From the NCBI RefSeq assembly GCF_910592395.1, contig NC_088310.1, positions 26,119,491 through 26,183,490 on the forward strand: a DNA stretch of 64,000 nt, read 5' to 3'. Under the pieces are notes generated by a model. The model worked only from the letters and a program-made list of their open reading frames with translations, searched no databases and was not told where the DNA came from. How positions within the stretch are numbered: the stretch's first letter is position 1; each line of letters opens with the position of its first letter. The stretch is from Lineus longissimus. Its lineage: Eukaryota; Nemertea; Pilidiophora; Heteronemertea; Lineidae. Below are positions 51,941-60,332 of this stretch, piece after piece. The position numbers and the translations under genes are program-made.

Positions 51941-52328
51941 GTGCCAGTGCAGGTAGAGACAATAACTGCATCAGTAGTATTAAGTTTACACCAGCCGGAC
52001 TTTGTCCTGAGAGCATAGCTCGAGCTAGTGTTAAGATGCAATAAAGTTGTGAAAACAGCATTTTGCACTTAACAGTCATTTTTCCATAATTTTAAATGAA
52101 TAATCAGCAAATGAACAGTCAGACATCTGCAGTGATTGAACAGCAAATGAAAAATATTGGTGTTATCATTCCAAACCCAGTTCAGAACACTGGTAGTTAC
52201 CAACAGAACACTGGTAGTTACCAACAGAACAGAACTAACTTTCAACAGAACTGCTCTACAAATCAACAAGTTTCAAACAAGCAGTTGAATAGTTCAAATT
52301 TAGTTACTCCTAGTCAGGGAATAGTTAA
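51918..52328. repeat. 411-bp inverted duplication, left copy
   Basis: This is the reverse complement of 57334-57744 over 411 bp without gaps and with about one substitution. It contains the end of the Cys-pair protein gene and the first about 80 codons of the Gln/Asn-rich protein gene, both now on the plus strand and incomplete. It cuts the capsid-like gene at one edge and meets host DNA at the other. Confidence 0.93.
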
Positions 52329-52440
52329 GTGTCAGTCCATGATACCACCATGCAGAGGGTGGCAAGGTGGGGGTCAACCGTTTTTAACGAGATTAGGTAT
52401 GCAAGATCCTTCCACTAAGACATCATTACACAGCAATTGA
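52096..52440 (+). pseudogene. Partial copy of the Gln/Asn-rich protein gene
   Basis: The first 78 or so codons match the start of the gene at 56727-57566 with one residue change (SYQQNRT against SYKQNRT). At 52328 the match stops and the frame runs into unrelated host sequence until a chance stop. Confidence 0.8.
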
Positions 52441-54572
52441 TGACTCTCAAAAATCACTAGCAACCGAGTTAGGGGCAGGCCTAGTTAGGGGGCTTGTTTT
52501 AGCTTTTTTCCCCCTATTTTTTGTGTATTTTTGGGTCAATGTTGGGCACTCCTGCAGAGACTAAAAAAAATAGCTGGATTTTCCCCCTTTGTATGATGGA
52601 AGTATTTGATGTGATCTTCCATTCTGCAACAGGTCATTGAGTAACACTTCATACTTTGGTCGTGCTAGGCCTAGTAATTATGCATACCTAGGGGCAGTGC
52701 TTAGGAAGAGCTCTCTATCGACGCTCATATCTCCAACACTGCAGGTCTTTGAATGCTGTGGCTTGCACATGATAAAGGTAATGATACCTACTTTCAAAAT
52801 CAGAAATAAAATTTCCGGCCGCTTTTACTGTTTTCCAAGGATAAACCAAGGAAAAAGTGTTATTTTCCACCAAAATGACACTCATTGGCTAGTGCTGCCA
52901 CCTTGTGTACACTTGATGAATTATAAAATAAATGCATAATGAACACATAATTTATGCTTGGTGCTGGCCATGAGGATTAGTAGTTACTGTCAACCACCAT
53001 GATCACCCCCCCCCCCCCCCCATGCCTAGGCCTACTAACCTATTTTAAGTAGGCCTACCGGTAAATAACTCCACTTGCATTTTTCCCCCCAAAAAAGAAC
53101 AAGCTCATCACTACAAATTTGGCCTTGATGAAAGCCCTTTGGGGAATTGGGCCCCATAGGTCCTGAAATGCTGATTTGAATTTCAAATAACATTTCGGCC
53201 TTGGCCTACCTGATGGCAACGTAATTGAATAAGCTACATGTAGGCCTTCTTACAGTCCGAAAACCTAAAGAAACCCCCCTGTTGGTGAGGATGCTAATGT
53301 TGACCCATTCATTAGCCTGTGTCATGCTGCCAGAGCATGTTGTAAGGGTTGGACCCCCCCCCATGGCTAAGGCACCTGAAGGGCATGTGGTATGACCTAC
53401 TAATACATCTTTATCAACCCATGCAGGGATCATCCTGTTCCTAAGAACCTTGCAGAAGTGCTCATTTCACATACTAGTAACACCTTCCATTGCTAAGGAG
53501 CCAATTGACTAAAGGTGCAGTTCCTACTGTAATTACTGTTTGATGAGGACAACCCTGCAGTTGGCTGCACCGTCAGAGTATTGCTATTGGAAGTCTTTAG
53601 CTCCTTGGTTGGCGGTGAAATGTTCTCCTGGAGTTGCTCTAGCATTGGCTAAATTGTACATATACATGTACTGGAATGGAGAAGTTTTTCATGAACTGAG
53701 TTACGGTACTGTCCAGTCCCTTAGGAGAGATCACAACTTTCCACATGCTACACTTGTACCTGTCTGCAGAGGACAGTGCTGCCACTTAAGAAGCAGGGAC
53801 ACTTTTTTTTACAAATGGGTGATTTATTTACAAGCTAATATAATGATACATAGAAAAAAGGCTATTTTGCAGACAATAGCCAAACCACTACTAACCACTA
53901 CTAGGGAGGGACCAATACTAGTAAAACCTCATTTACGGTACTACATGTCAGGCCCAAGTGCAGGATAGTATCAGGAGAGAGTCCCACTTTCCAGTAGCAG
54001 CCTTGGTTGTTCAAAACTGACATTAGCGCTACTAAGTATACTGACATTAAAAATCTATCTTGGCATTTACAATTGTTTACTGAAAGCCAAAGTTCAAATT
54101 TATCCCAAGATATCGCTATAAAATCATTTTTTAACAAAGCCCCGCATTTTACCTGATGAACCATCCGCTAGATATACTAGAACATCAAATCTGGATGTCC
54201 TTCATATTGCAGGTTATGTTAGTCAAGGGAGACAAAAACACAGCATGTAACAGTTTTAGGAAATTCACCATGTATTTTTTTTAGAAAAAGAGAGATGTAT
54301 TGTAGAATGCGAACAATGCATTTGCAATCAATGGCATGGAAAATCTCAGGTCAAGCCTGATGAATGTACATCCAATAAAGTCGTACCCTTTCATTCTAAA
54401 TCAAGAATTCTTGATGTGTAGCTGACAACTTTCACTGGGCTAATTCTGCCCAGTCATGACTCAAAGACCAACATTTCAGAAAATCTGTCTCCACCCTCTT
54501 ATCATTTCTCTCTCCCAGCTCAAGAGTGCTTGACCAGCAGTCCTTGTGATACTGTTGCAACAATATTACCCA

Positions 54573-55700
54573 TCAAATTTGCCCTTCTGTCCCGTCTGCT
54601 GGGTTTTCTAAGGCGTCGGCTGGTTGAACAGAGGAAGAGGCAACAGCGGACTGAAAAAAGATATTGATGGAGAATCAGGTTTGGCTTAGAATCCCTCATT
54701 GCCAAGGAGATGGGAGCCAGAATGGCATCAAGGTTTTCAGCTTAGTCCCTCCTTTCTCATCAGTGACCTTCTTACATGTAAGTCAGTCGCTGCAGGCAGA
54801 ATTAACCAATATTCACTTTGGCTTGCCCCGAATCTTCTCCCCTTTTTTTTCATTCAACTCACCTCTGTATCCATGGGTGCTGGTTCTACTTCTGGTTCTA
54901 CATTTGCCACAGATACTCGATGTTTAGCCTCACATCCTTTACACAGAGCTGTTAAGGCACCAGATTATGGGGGTAATGATAATATGATGTGCAATATAAT
55001 AGTGTGAGGACATGATGATGATGATAGACTTGTTTTGATAATGCGACCGGCCATGCTGATTTTGTACGGCAGTGAAGCATCACCTCCAGTGGCACTGGCA
55101 GGGAATCATAACTGGGACTTCCTGATCATCAAGCCAAGGCTCCAATCAACTTTCTAGGAAGAACACAAGTGAAGTGGTAAATCGTTATCACTCAGTTGGT
55201 TTTGCACCAAAGTGAGGTTTAGTCAGAGTGGGTATCATTACAGGCCTACTGCTTCTTTTCTACTTCAGTGATTTTGAGACTGATCCCTTACCTGAGCCAA
55301 CTAGGACAAAAACTCCCCACTTGATGTATATTTCCCGAGACATCACTCGATGAACTGAACCACCATCTTTTCTGGGCTTCCGACTTGTTTTAGAGGGTTG
55401 ATGAAGTGGGTGCTGGGATCTCCTTTGCTGATTCCATGATAAACTCAACTTGTATCGGTGGTTCGGGCATATTGTGGTGTCCAGAACTGGAGAACTCATA
55501 TCAAACACGCCAGCACGAAGTGCTATGAGCTCCCATTCACTTTTGACTTGACTGGCTTTCCTGGAGGACATCCAACGCATCAAATGGGAGTGCACGTCCT
55601 TCTTACATTGTTTCAAGGGGATCACACTTTTGTCATTGGGGTATGAAGCGTCAGTACCACACTCGATATCCTTGGATATGACAGCAAATCCACATTTCAA
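54573..55700 (-). CDS. Host gene fragment, uncharacterised Cys/His protein, at least three exons
   Basis: Three segments join with GT-AG junctions and matching phase. The first runs from about 55700 to 55292 and contains ALRAGVFDMSSP, TICPNHRYKLSLSW and WGVFVLVGS. The second, 54948-54863, contains LCKGCEAKHRVSV. The third is 54650-54573, ending in TGA. The paired C..H and CxxC spacing suggests a zinc-binding module. I recall similar uncharacterised proteins in many invertebrates, with no known function. The 5' end is not found, so it may be partial. Confidence 0.5.
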
Positions 55701-55735
55701 CTGTCAATAGACTAATATGTAAAGTCAAGGACTTA

Positions 55736-55960
55736 GTGAGCCCCCCTTTAGGTCGGGGGAGCTCCCCCGAACCCCCCTACGAGCATATGTTAAGTGCAAG
55801 CTCTAACAACTACAGCTGTTACAATGGGGGGACACCCCCCAAACCCCCCTCCGTCGACATAGGTTTTTACCAGTGCGTTGGGGGGAAGCTCCCCCCAAAC
55901 CCCCCCCGGTGGACAGTCAACTAGCCCTTCTGTGTCATACTGCTGGAGGGGGGGGGGTGC
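55736..55960. repeat. G/C-rich repeated hairpins
   Basis: Three related units of GGGGGAGCTCCCCC-type inverted words followed by AACCCCCC occur at about 55754-55785, 55825-55855 and 55880-55910. Each can form a short hairpin. This lies just inside the right edge of the trapped host DNA and may belong to an unrelated small element. Confidence 0.55.
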
Positions 55961-56164
55961 GATGGGACCATCCATATAGTTCCTTCCGACACATTTTTGT
56001 TTTGGTAATGTAATACATTGTGATTGTCCTTATTCACGGGAATCGGGCGTTTCCAGTCATATACGACACAAATAGGTTGTCCTCATGCATTCACTTTGGA
56101 AACGCATTTTAAAATAGATGTTACGTCATGTAACTCTTGTGGTGAAGACAAGCACCTCGGACTC

Positions 56165-56189
56165 GAGCTCTGCTCTCAGGACGAAGTCT
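56165..56189 (-). other. Double-hairpin motif, copy 1 (outside ORFs)
   Basis: On the minus strand: AGAC-TTC-GTCC (outer pair becomes G-U on the other strand), spacer TGA, then GAGC-AGA-GCTC, followed by GA. It lies 16 bp from the last right-hand ORF, near the edge with host DNA. Confidence 0.7.
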
Positions 56190-56204
56190 GACCACCTGAT
56201 GAGA

Positions 56205-56678
56205 TCATTCCATTAAAGGAATAGTACATTTATTCTCTTTAACTACAGGTTTAACAAGAGGGCTAATTGATCCCTTCATGACTGCTTCATTCGGACTTTG
56301 TCCTGAGAGCATAGCTCGATTCAAGCCTGATCGCTGCTCTTTACTTACTTTTTTAGGAAGTTTCTTAAACATGATAAATGATGCTAAAATAATTGCACCT
56401 AAACCTACATAGACATAAGTATTACTACTAGATTCACGCAGTGATACATCAGTATTTTGAGATTGTGGTTCTTCTTCCTCTACTTCTTCTTCCTCCTTTT
56501 CCACAACTCTGTTGTTTGGTGAGGAGTACTGTACTTTAAATGTCGTCTTATCCTTTTTTATCCTCTTAAATTCCTGAGATCTTCTACCCAGTTCTCTAGA
56601 CCATGCTAATTGTTTCTCTGATCGAGGTTTCTTAGACACTGAAACTTTAGTAGTATCAGTTACAGTTTCAAGTTCCAT
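56205..56678 (-). CDS. Element membrane protein with basic N-terminus (157 aa)
   Basis: Residues about 15-45 are strongly basic (KKPRSEKQLAWSRELGRRSQ), then an acidic stretch (EKEEEEVEEEE), one membrane helix (YVYVGLGAIILASFIMF) and a basic tail. The basic N-terminal part suggests nucleic-acid or capsid contact, perhaps a membrane-anchored virion protein. The double-hairpin motif is inserted in the C-terminal part. Function unknown. The start context on the minus strand is GATAAATGG. Confidence 0.6.
   Translation of the reverse strand: MELETVTDTTKVSVSKKPRSEKQLAWSRELGRRSQEFKRIKKDKTTFKVQYSSPNNRVVEKEEEEVEEEEPQSQNTDVSLRESSSNTYVYVGLGAIILASFIMFKKLPKKVSKEQRSGLNRAMLSGQSPNEAVMKGSISPLVKPVVKENKCTIPLME
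56293..56317 (+). other. Double-hairpin motif, copy 2
   Basis: GGAC-TTT-GTCC, spacer TGA, GAGC-ATA-GCTC, then GA. It is inside the 157-residue membrane protein gene, read in antisense as RAMLSGQSP. Confidence 0.75.
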
Positions 56679-56726
56679 TTATCTTGCTCAAATTAATTGG
56701 AACTCAGTTCTCATAACCAGGTTAAT

Positions 56727-57566
56727 TTAGTCTTCTTTATCATCACTACCTGTGATATCTAGACTTTCATCTATTGGTTTGTCACATTCAGAGACAGTCA
56801 TATTTGGTGTATTCATATTTGGTGTATTCATATTTGGTGTATTCATTGATGATTCCTCATGACAATGACCTAAAGTAATAAGTGTTGTTGAGGCAAGTGC
56901 AGTTAGTGCACCCATTCTCAAACTCAACCATCCAAGCCATTTATCCAACTCGTTAGTTATCAAATAATCATTTCTAAGATCATGGTAAAGATCATCTTCA
57001 TCATCTATTGGTAATAACCACCTTGATAATTTAGTGTAAGCTTTAAGTACTATCTTACCCAAAGAATCATTAAGTCTGGCAGCCATCTTTGTTTCATACA
57101 TTCTATGGTGTTTTAAGATTTCTTTTTCAGTCATATTATCTAAGTCATTAAAAGTTATTTGTTTATTAAGGAAATCCTTGCTTTTACCAGTTGCAACTAG
57201 AATCTCTAAGTCTTGTTTGGCTTTAAGGCCACTATCAGTCAAATAGTTCAAATTTTGTTGATTGCTAGTTGAGCCTAGTTGATTGCTAGTTGAGCCTAGT
57301 TGCCAACTAGAATTGACTATTCCCTGACTGGGATTAACTATTCCCTGACTAGGAGTAACTAAATTTGAACTATTCAACTGCTTGTTTGAAACTTGTTGAT
57401 TTGTAGAGCAGTTCTGTTGAAAGTTAGTTCTGTTCTGTTTGTAACTACCAGTGTTCTGTTGGTAACTACCAGTGTTCTGAACTGGGTTTGGAATGATAAC
57501 ACCAATATTTTTCATTTGCTGTTCAATCACTGCAGATGTCTGACTGTTCATTTGCTGATTATTCAT
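56727..57566 (-). CDS. Element Gln/Asn-rich protein (279 aa)
   Basis: The first about 95 residues are Gln/Asn/Ser-rich with short repeats (NTGSYQQ; QGIVN; SWQLGSTSNQ). The middle is helical (LKAKQDLEILVATGKSKDF, MTEKEILKHHRMYETKM), and about 225-245 is hydrophobic (MGALTALASTTLITLG), a possible membrane segment. The tail has three NMNTP repeats and is acidic. The gene lies 48 bp after the 157-residue gene start and 51 bp from the next. No family recognised. Start context TTTTAAATG. Confidence 0.6.
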   Translation of the reverse strand: MNNQQMNSQTSAVIEQQMKNIGVIIPNPVQNTGSYQQNTGSYKQNRTNFQQNCSTNQQVSNKQLNSSNLVTPSQGIVNPSQGIVNSSWQLGSTSNQLGSTSNQQNLNYLTDSGLKAKQDLEILVATGKSKDFLNKQITFNDLDNMTEKEILKHHRMYETKMAARLNDSLGKIVLKAYTKLSRWLLPIDDEDDLYHDLRNDYLITNELDKWLGWLSLRMGALTALASTTLITLGHCHEESSMNTPNMNTPNMNTPNMTVSECDKPIDESLDITGSDDKED

Positions 57567-57744
57567 TTAAAATTATGGAAAAATGACTGTTAAGTGCAAA
57601 ATGCTGTTTTCACAACTTTATTGCATCTTAACACTAGCTCGAGCTATGCTCTCAGGACAAAGTCCGGCTGGTGTAAACTTAATACTACTGATGCAGTTAT
57701 TGTCTCTACCTGCACTGGCACTCAGTAAAACGTCAAACTGCTTG
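57334..57744. repeat. 411-bp inverted duplication, right (source) copy
   Basis: Here the repeat runs through two intact genes (the 3' end of one, the 5' end of the next), so this is the original copy. The left copy at 51918 is derived. Confidence 0.93.
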
Positions 57745-58751
57745 TCAATATCCTGGTCATATACCTTCTCAAATTTGTAATTTTGGAAGAAAATACTTTG
57801 AGTGAAATCATACCATAATCTCTCCAAATCATTAACTCGCTCCTTGTTGGTTAAAAAAGGTGTAAATATTACATAATCAATTTTCAGCGTTTTAAAGGCT
57901 TGGTGTAAAAATACCTTGTAGTTAATTGTGACCTTCACACCACAGTAATGCAGAAATCTTAGGAAGGCAAAGTAAACTAGTCTAAGGTCAGTGATATTCT
58001 CATCGGTTAATTGCGGTTTACCAATTGCCCTGTTAATAAATTCCAATGCAAGAAACCAGTCATATTCCCCACAGTGAAATTTAAAAAGCATGGCTTCACC
58101 ATGTAACCCTTGGTTACATAATTTAGAGGGGAAAATAGCAATACCCATTTTTAGGGCTGACTGAAGAGTACTTTCATATCTCTGCTTACTGAGGCATTTT
58201 CTGGAACTTGAAAAGCAACCCTGCAAATACCATTCCACAAAGTCCTTTAAATACTTAACTGCCGATTCGGACAGCCGCCTCCATCCAAGTTTCCTTAGAA
58301 TACTGTCAAAGTAACGTGTCTTGTTGTCAATATTGATCTCAAGAGTTTTAAAATCATCGTCGTAAGTAGTCGAATTGCAATTGGTGCAGAATTGATACCT
58401 GACAGTTTTAGCTGCGTACCTTGCTGAATTCAAGTTTTTTCGGTACTCAAAAAGGGTCCACCTTTTACAATTTCTACATAATTCCGCTTTGGCGATGGTA
58501 CTGGTGTCATACTCTTTCATTTTTGGCATACCTTTGGTATTAACAGCAGAGCTGTGCACAAGAAAGTTGTTAGCAACTTTATGTGTCTCAGTCAGACTTC
58601 GTCTTGAGAGCATAGCTCGAGTAGGCTTATCATCTTCTCCACTGTCATCTTTTTTATTGAATGTAGAATTTCCATCCATAACCCTAGGACGAAGGAATCC
58701 AGTAAGATTTTCATTGCTACATTTACTAAAATAGTCTTTTAATGAAATCAT
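57618..58751 (-). CDS. Element Cys-pair protein (377 aa), possible zinc ribbon
   Basis: A CRNC...CTNC pair 30-35 residues apart near residue 95-130 (ELCRNCKRWTLFEY, RYQFCTNCNSTTY) looks like a zinc ribbon, which would fit a transcription or replication factor. The rest is alpha/beta without a recognised motif. A GTG three codons upstream is open, but I take the first ATG as the start. Two double-hairpin motifs lie in it, one near residue 45 and one at the end. Its C-terminal 42 codons are duplicated at 51918. Confidence 0.55.
   Translation of the reverse strand: MISLKDYFSKCSNENLTGFLRPRVMDGNSTFNKKDDSGEDDKPTRAMLSRRSLTETHKVANNFLVHSSAVNTKGMPKMKEYDTSTIAKAELCRNCKRWTLFEYRKNLNSARYAAKTVRYQFCTNCNSTTYDDDFKTLEINIDNKTRYFDSILRKLGWRRLSESAVKYLKDFVEWYLQGCFSSSRKCLSKQRYESTLQSALKMGIAIFPSKLCNQGLHGEAMLFKFHCGEYDWFLALEFINRAIGKPQLTDENITDLRLVYFAFLRFLHYCGVKVTINYKVFLHQAFKTLKIDYVIFTPFLTNKERVNDLERLWYDFTQSIFFQNYKFEKVYDQDIDKQFDVLLSASAGRDNNCISSIKFTPAGLCPESIARASVKMQ
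57641..57665 (-). other. Double-hairpin motif, copy 3 (duplicated at 51997-52021, +)
   Basis: The same motif with loops TTT and ATA, inside the last codons of the Cys-pair protein gene, where it reads GLCPESIARA. The 411-bp inverted duplication carries a second copy at 51997-52021 on the plus strand. Confidence 0.75.
58594..58618 (+). other. Double-hairpin motif, copy 4 with compensatory pair
   Basis: AGAC-TTC-GTCT, spacer TGA, GAGC-ATA-GCTC. Both sides of the first stem's outer pair have changed (G-C to A-T) so pairing is kept. In the gene it reads RAMLSRRSL. Confidence 0.75.
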
Positions 58752-58811
58752 CCTATTCACTTCTATTTACATAATAATTATTTTTTAAACATTGTTTTGA
58801 TAGAAGGTCAC

Positions 58812-59201
58812 CTAAGACCTTTTACGTGATTTTAAGGCTTTAACACCCCCAATTAAACCATAGATTATGGAGCTCACAATAGCTATAACTGCTATGATCA
58901 GATGTTCAGCTAGAAAGCCAACAGCAGCACCCCCAGATTTCAATAAGAATGAAACTAAAGACCCTATTATTCCAGGTAAAGCTGCAGCTGATTTCTTGGC
59001 TAGTTCTTTCAACCATTCAGCCAACTTCTTAAGACCTTCTTTTACTTTATCTGGTATTGATGGTTTTGGTCCAGGTTCTGGTGTAGGTCCAGGAGTTGGT
59101 TCTGGTCCTGGTGTAGGTCCTGGTCCTGGAGATGGTTTTACAGATTTAGTGGCACCACTTAAAGCACTACTGATACTAAGACCTAGAGTTGTAAATGTCA
59201 T
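58812..59201 (-). CDS. Element Pro/Gly-rich protein with amphipathic helix and membrane segment (129 aa)
   Basis: Residues 22-48 are a PGPGPTPGPEP-type linker. Then come an amphipathic helix (KVKEGLKKLAEWLKELAKK), a glycine-rich hydrophobic helix (ALPGIIGSLVSFLL) and a membrane segment (HLIIAVIAIVSSIIYGLIGG) with a basic end (KSRKRS). This order resembles membrane-penetrating minor capsid proteins of non-enveloped viruses. That role is inferred from layout only. Confidence 0.55.
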   Translation of the reverse strand: MTFTTLGLSISSALSGATKSVKPSPGPGPTPGPEPTPGPTPEPGPKPSIPDKVKEGLKKLAEWLKELAKKSAAALPGIIGSLVSFLLKSGGAAVGFLAEHLIIAVIAIVSSIIYGLIGGVKALKSRKRS

Positions 59202-59296
59202 TACAACAGCTGTTATTATGGCGCTAATGGTTACACTATACGTCTTAAAAAGTAACTTTATTCTGTCCTTTAGAGGAATAGTTGAATCTGGTTTCT

Positions 59297-60322
59297 TTAG
59301 AACATTAAACGTTTAATTCTTCTAGTTTGTGACTCCCTGTCATTGTCTAATTCAAATACCTTGGCACGTTCTCTATTCAGTTCCTCTTTCACTTCCTCAA
59401 TTTTTATTCTTAGCTCTCCCTCTCTTATTATTAGATTTTCCTTTTCGTCTAAATGATCTTCTCCAGAGTTAATTAAGTCATTTCTTAGAACTTCATTTTC
59501 TTCTCCTAGGATAGCATATTCTCTTGTTTTACTGTTAAGTTCTTCTTCTAGGCTTTCTATTTGCATGTCCTTATCCCTCTTTACTGCAGCTAGATCATCA
59601 CCAGCCTGTTTTAACCCTCTAAGTTCTCTCAAGGCAGATTCAGTAAAACCCAGTGTTTTAAGTTCATCATCATTAGAATCAATTAATTTATCTATTGGTT
59701 GGTTTGAACTGTTTACCTCATTAATTAATATGTCTGTTTGAGTGGATGCAGATTTAGGTTCCCTTACTGGTGGGTCAGGTTCAATCATACCTTTTAAATT
59801 ATCAACAAAATTAGTACCAAACTTATTCTTTAAAGTGTTTTCAGCAAAGAAGCTTCCATTATCCTTAGTTAAAGGAATTAACTTGATAATGGGTCCTTTC
59901 TTATCAGGATAGGCCGTGCTAAATAAATTTTCGTTTCCTAGTTTATCTTTTATCAAATCAAATTCATAATTTGATTTCAGCCATAAATAAAGTTTGTTTC
60001 CAATGTAAATAATGTGTGGTGCAAGATTACTCAATTTTTTCTTGTCATACTTCCAGTTTGATCCTCCCAATGCTTTATCAAGTTTACCCTCTACTTCAGC
60101 GTAATTAAACTCCTTTTCCATCAATTCAGGGACAATACCTCTTACTCTTTCTGGAGTTGTAGTGAATGAAGTTTCAGCAGTAAGATTTCCACCTCCTGTG
60201 TTGTATGTTGTGCCATCATCTTGAAAAGTTCTCAACTTTCTCCAATCAGGAATATCATCATCATCAGGATCGTAATTAGATTCGTAATCATCCATTTCAT
60301 AATCTTCTCCTCCTTCAGCCAT
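59297..60322 (-). CDS. Element acidic/coiled-coil protein (341 aa)
   Basis: The N-terminus is very acidic and Tyr/Asp-rich (DYEMDDYESNYDPDDDD). A central folded part includes APHIIYIGNKLYLWLKSNYE. The last about 110 residues are a heptad coiled coil (DKDMQIESLEEELNSKTREY onwards), ending in basic RRIKRLMF. It could be a virion scaffold or an oligomeric fibre-like protein. No family match. It starts 10 bp after the 463-residue gene ends. Confidence 0.55.
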   Translation of the reverse strand: MAEGGEDYEMDDYESNYDPDDDDIPDWRKLRTFQDDGTTYNTGGGNLTAETSFTTTPERVRGIVPELMEKEFNYAEVEGKLDKALGGSNWKYDKKKLSNLAPHIIYIGNKLYLWLKSNYEFDLIKDKLGNENLFSTAYPDKKGPIIKLIPLTKDNGSFFAENTLKNKFGTNFVDNLKGMIEPDPPVREPKSASTQTDILINEVNSSNQPIDKLIDSNDDELKTLGFTESALRELRGLKQAGDDLAAVKRDKDMQIESLEEELNSKTREYAILGEENEVLRNDLINSGEDHLDEKENLIIREGELRIKIEEVKEELNRERAKVFELDNDRESQTRRIKRLMF

Positions 60323-60332
60323 AATTACTTAT

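Larger units (their letters stand above)
52329..56150. other. Host-type DNA trapped inside the element
   Basis: The composition changes sharply: TAGGCCTA words, C-runs (near 53005-53020 and 53346-53352) and a multi-exon gene fragment appear, and viral-type ORFs stop. It is not part of units A or B. It either was captured by the element or inserted into it; the right border is uncertain (about 56,100-56,160). Confidence 0.6.

Noticed and set aside
53540-53968. 142-codon plus-strand ORF in the trapped host DNA
   Set aside because: Residue pattern is random-like and it overlaps simple sequence; no family resemblance.
55736-55960. C-rich array as a CRISPR-like repeat
   Set aside because: Units are irregular, self-complementary and too few, in an animal genome.
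56293-58618. RAMLSGQSP/RAMLSRRSL as a shared protein cleavage or sorting signal
   Set aside because: Other copies of the same DNA motif are read in other frames or orientations, so the signal is in the nucleic acid.
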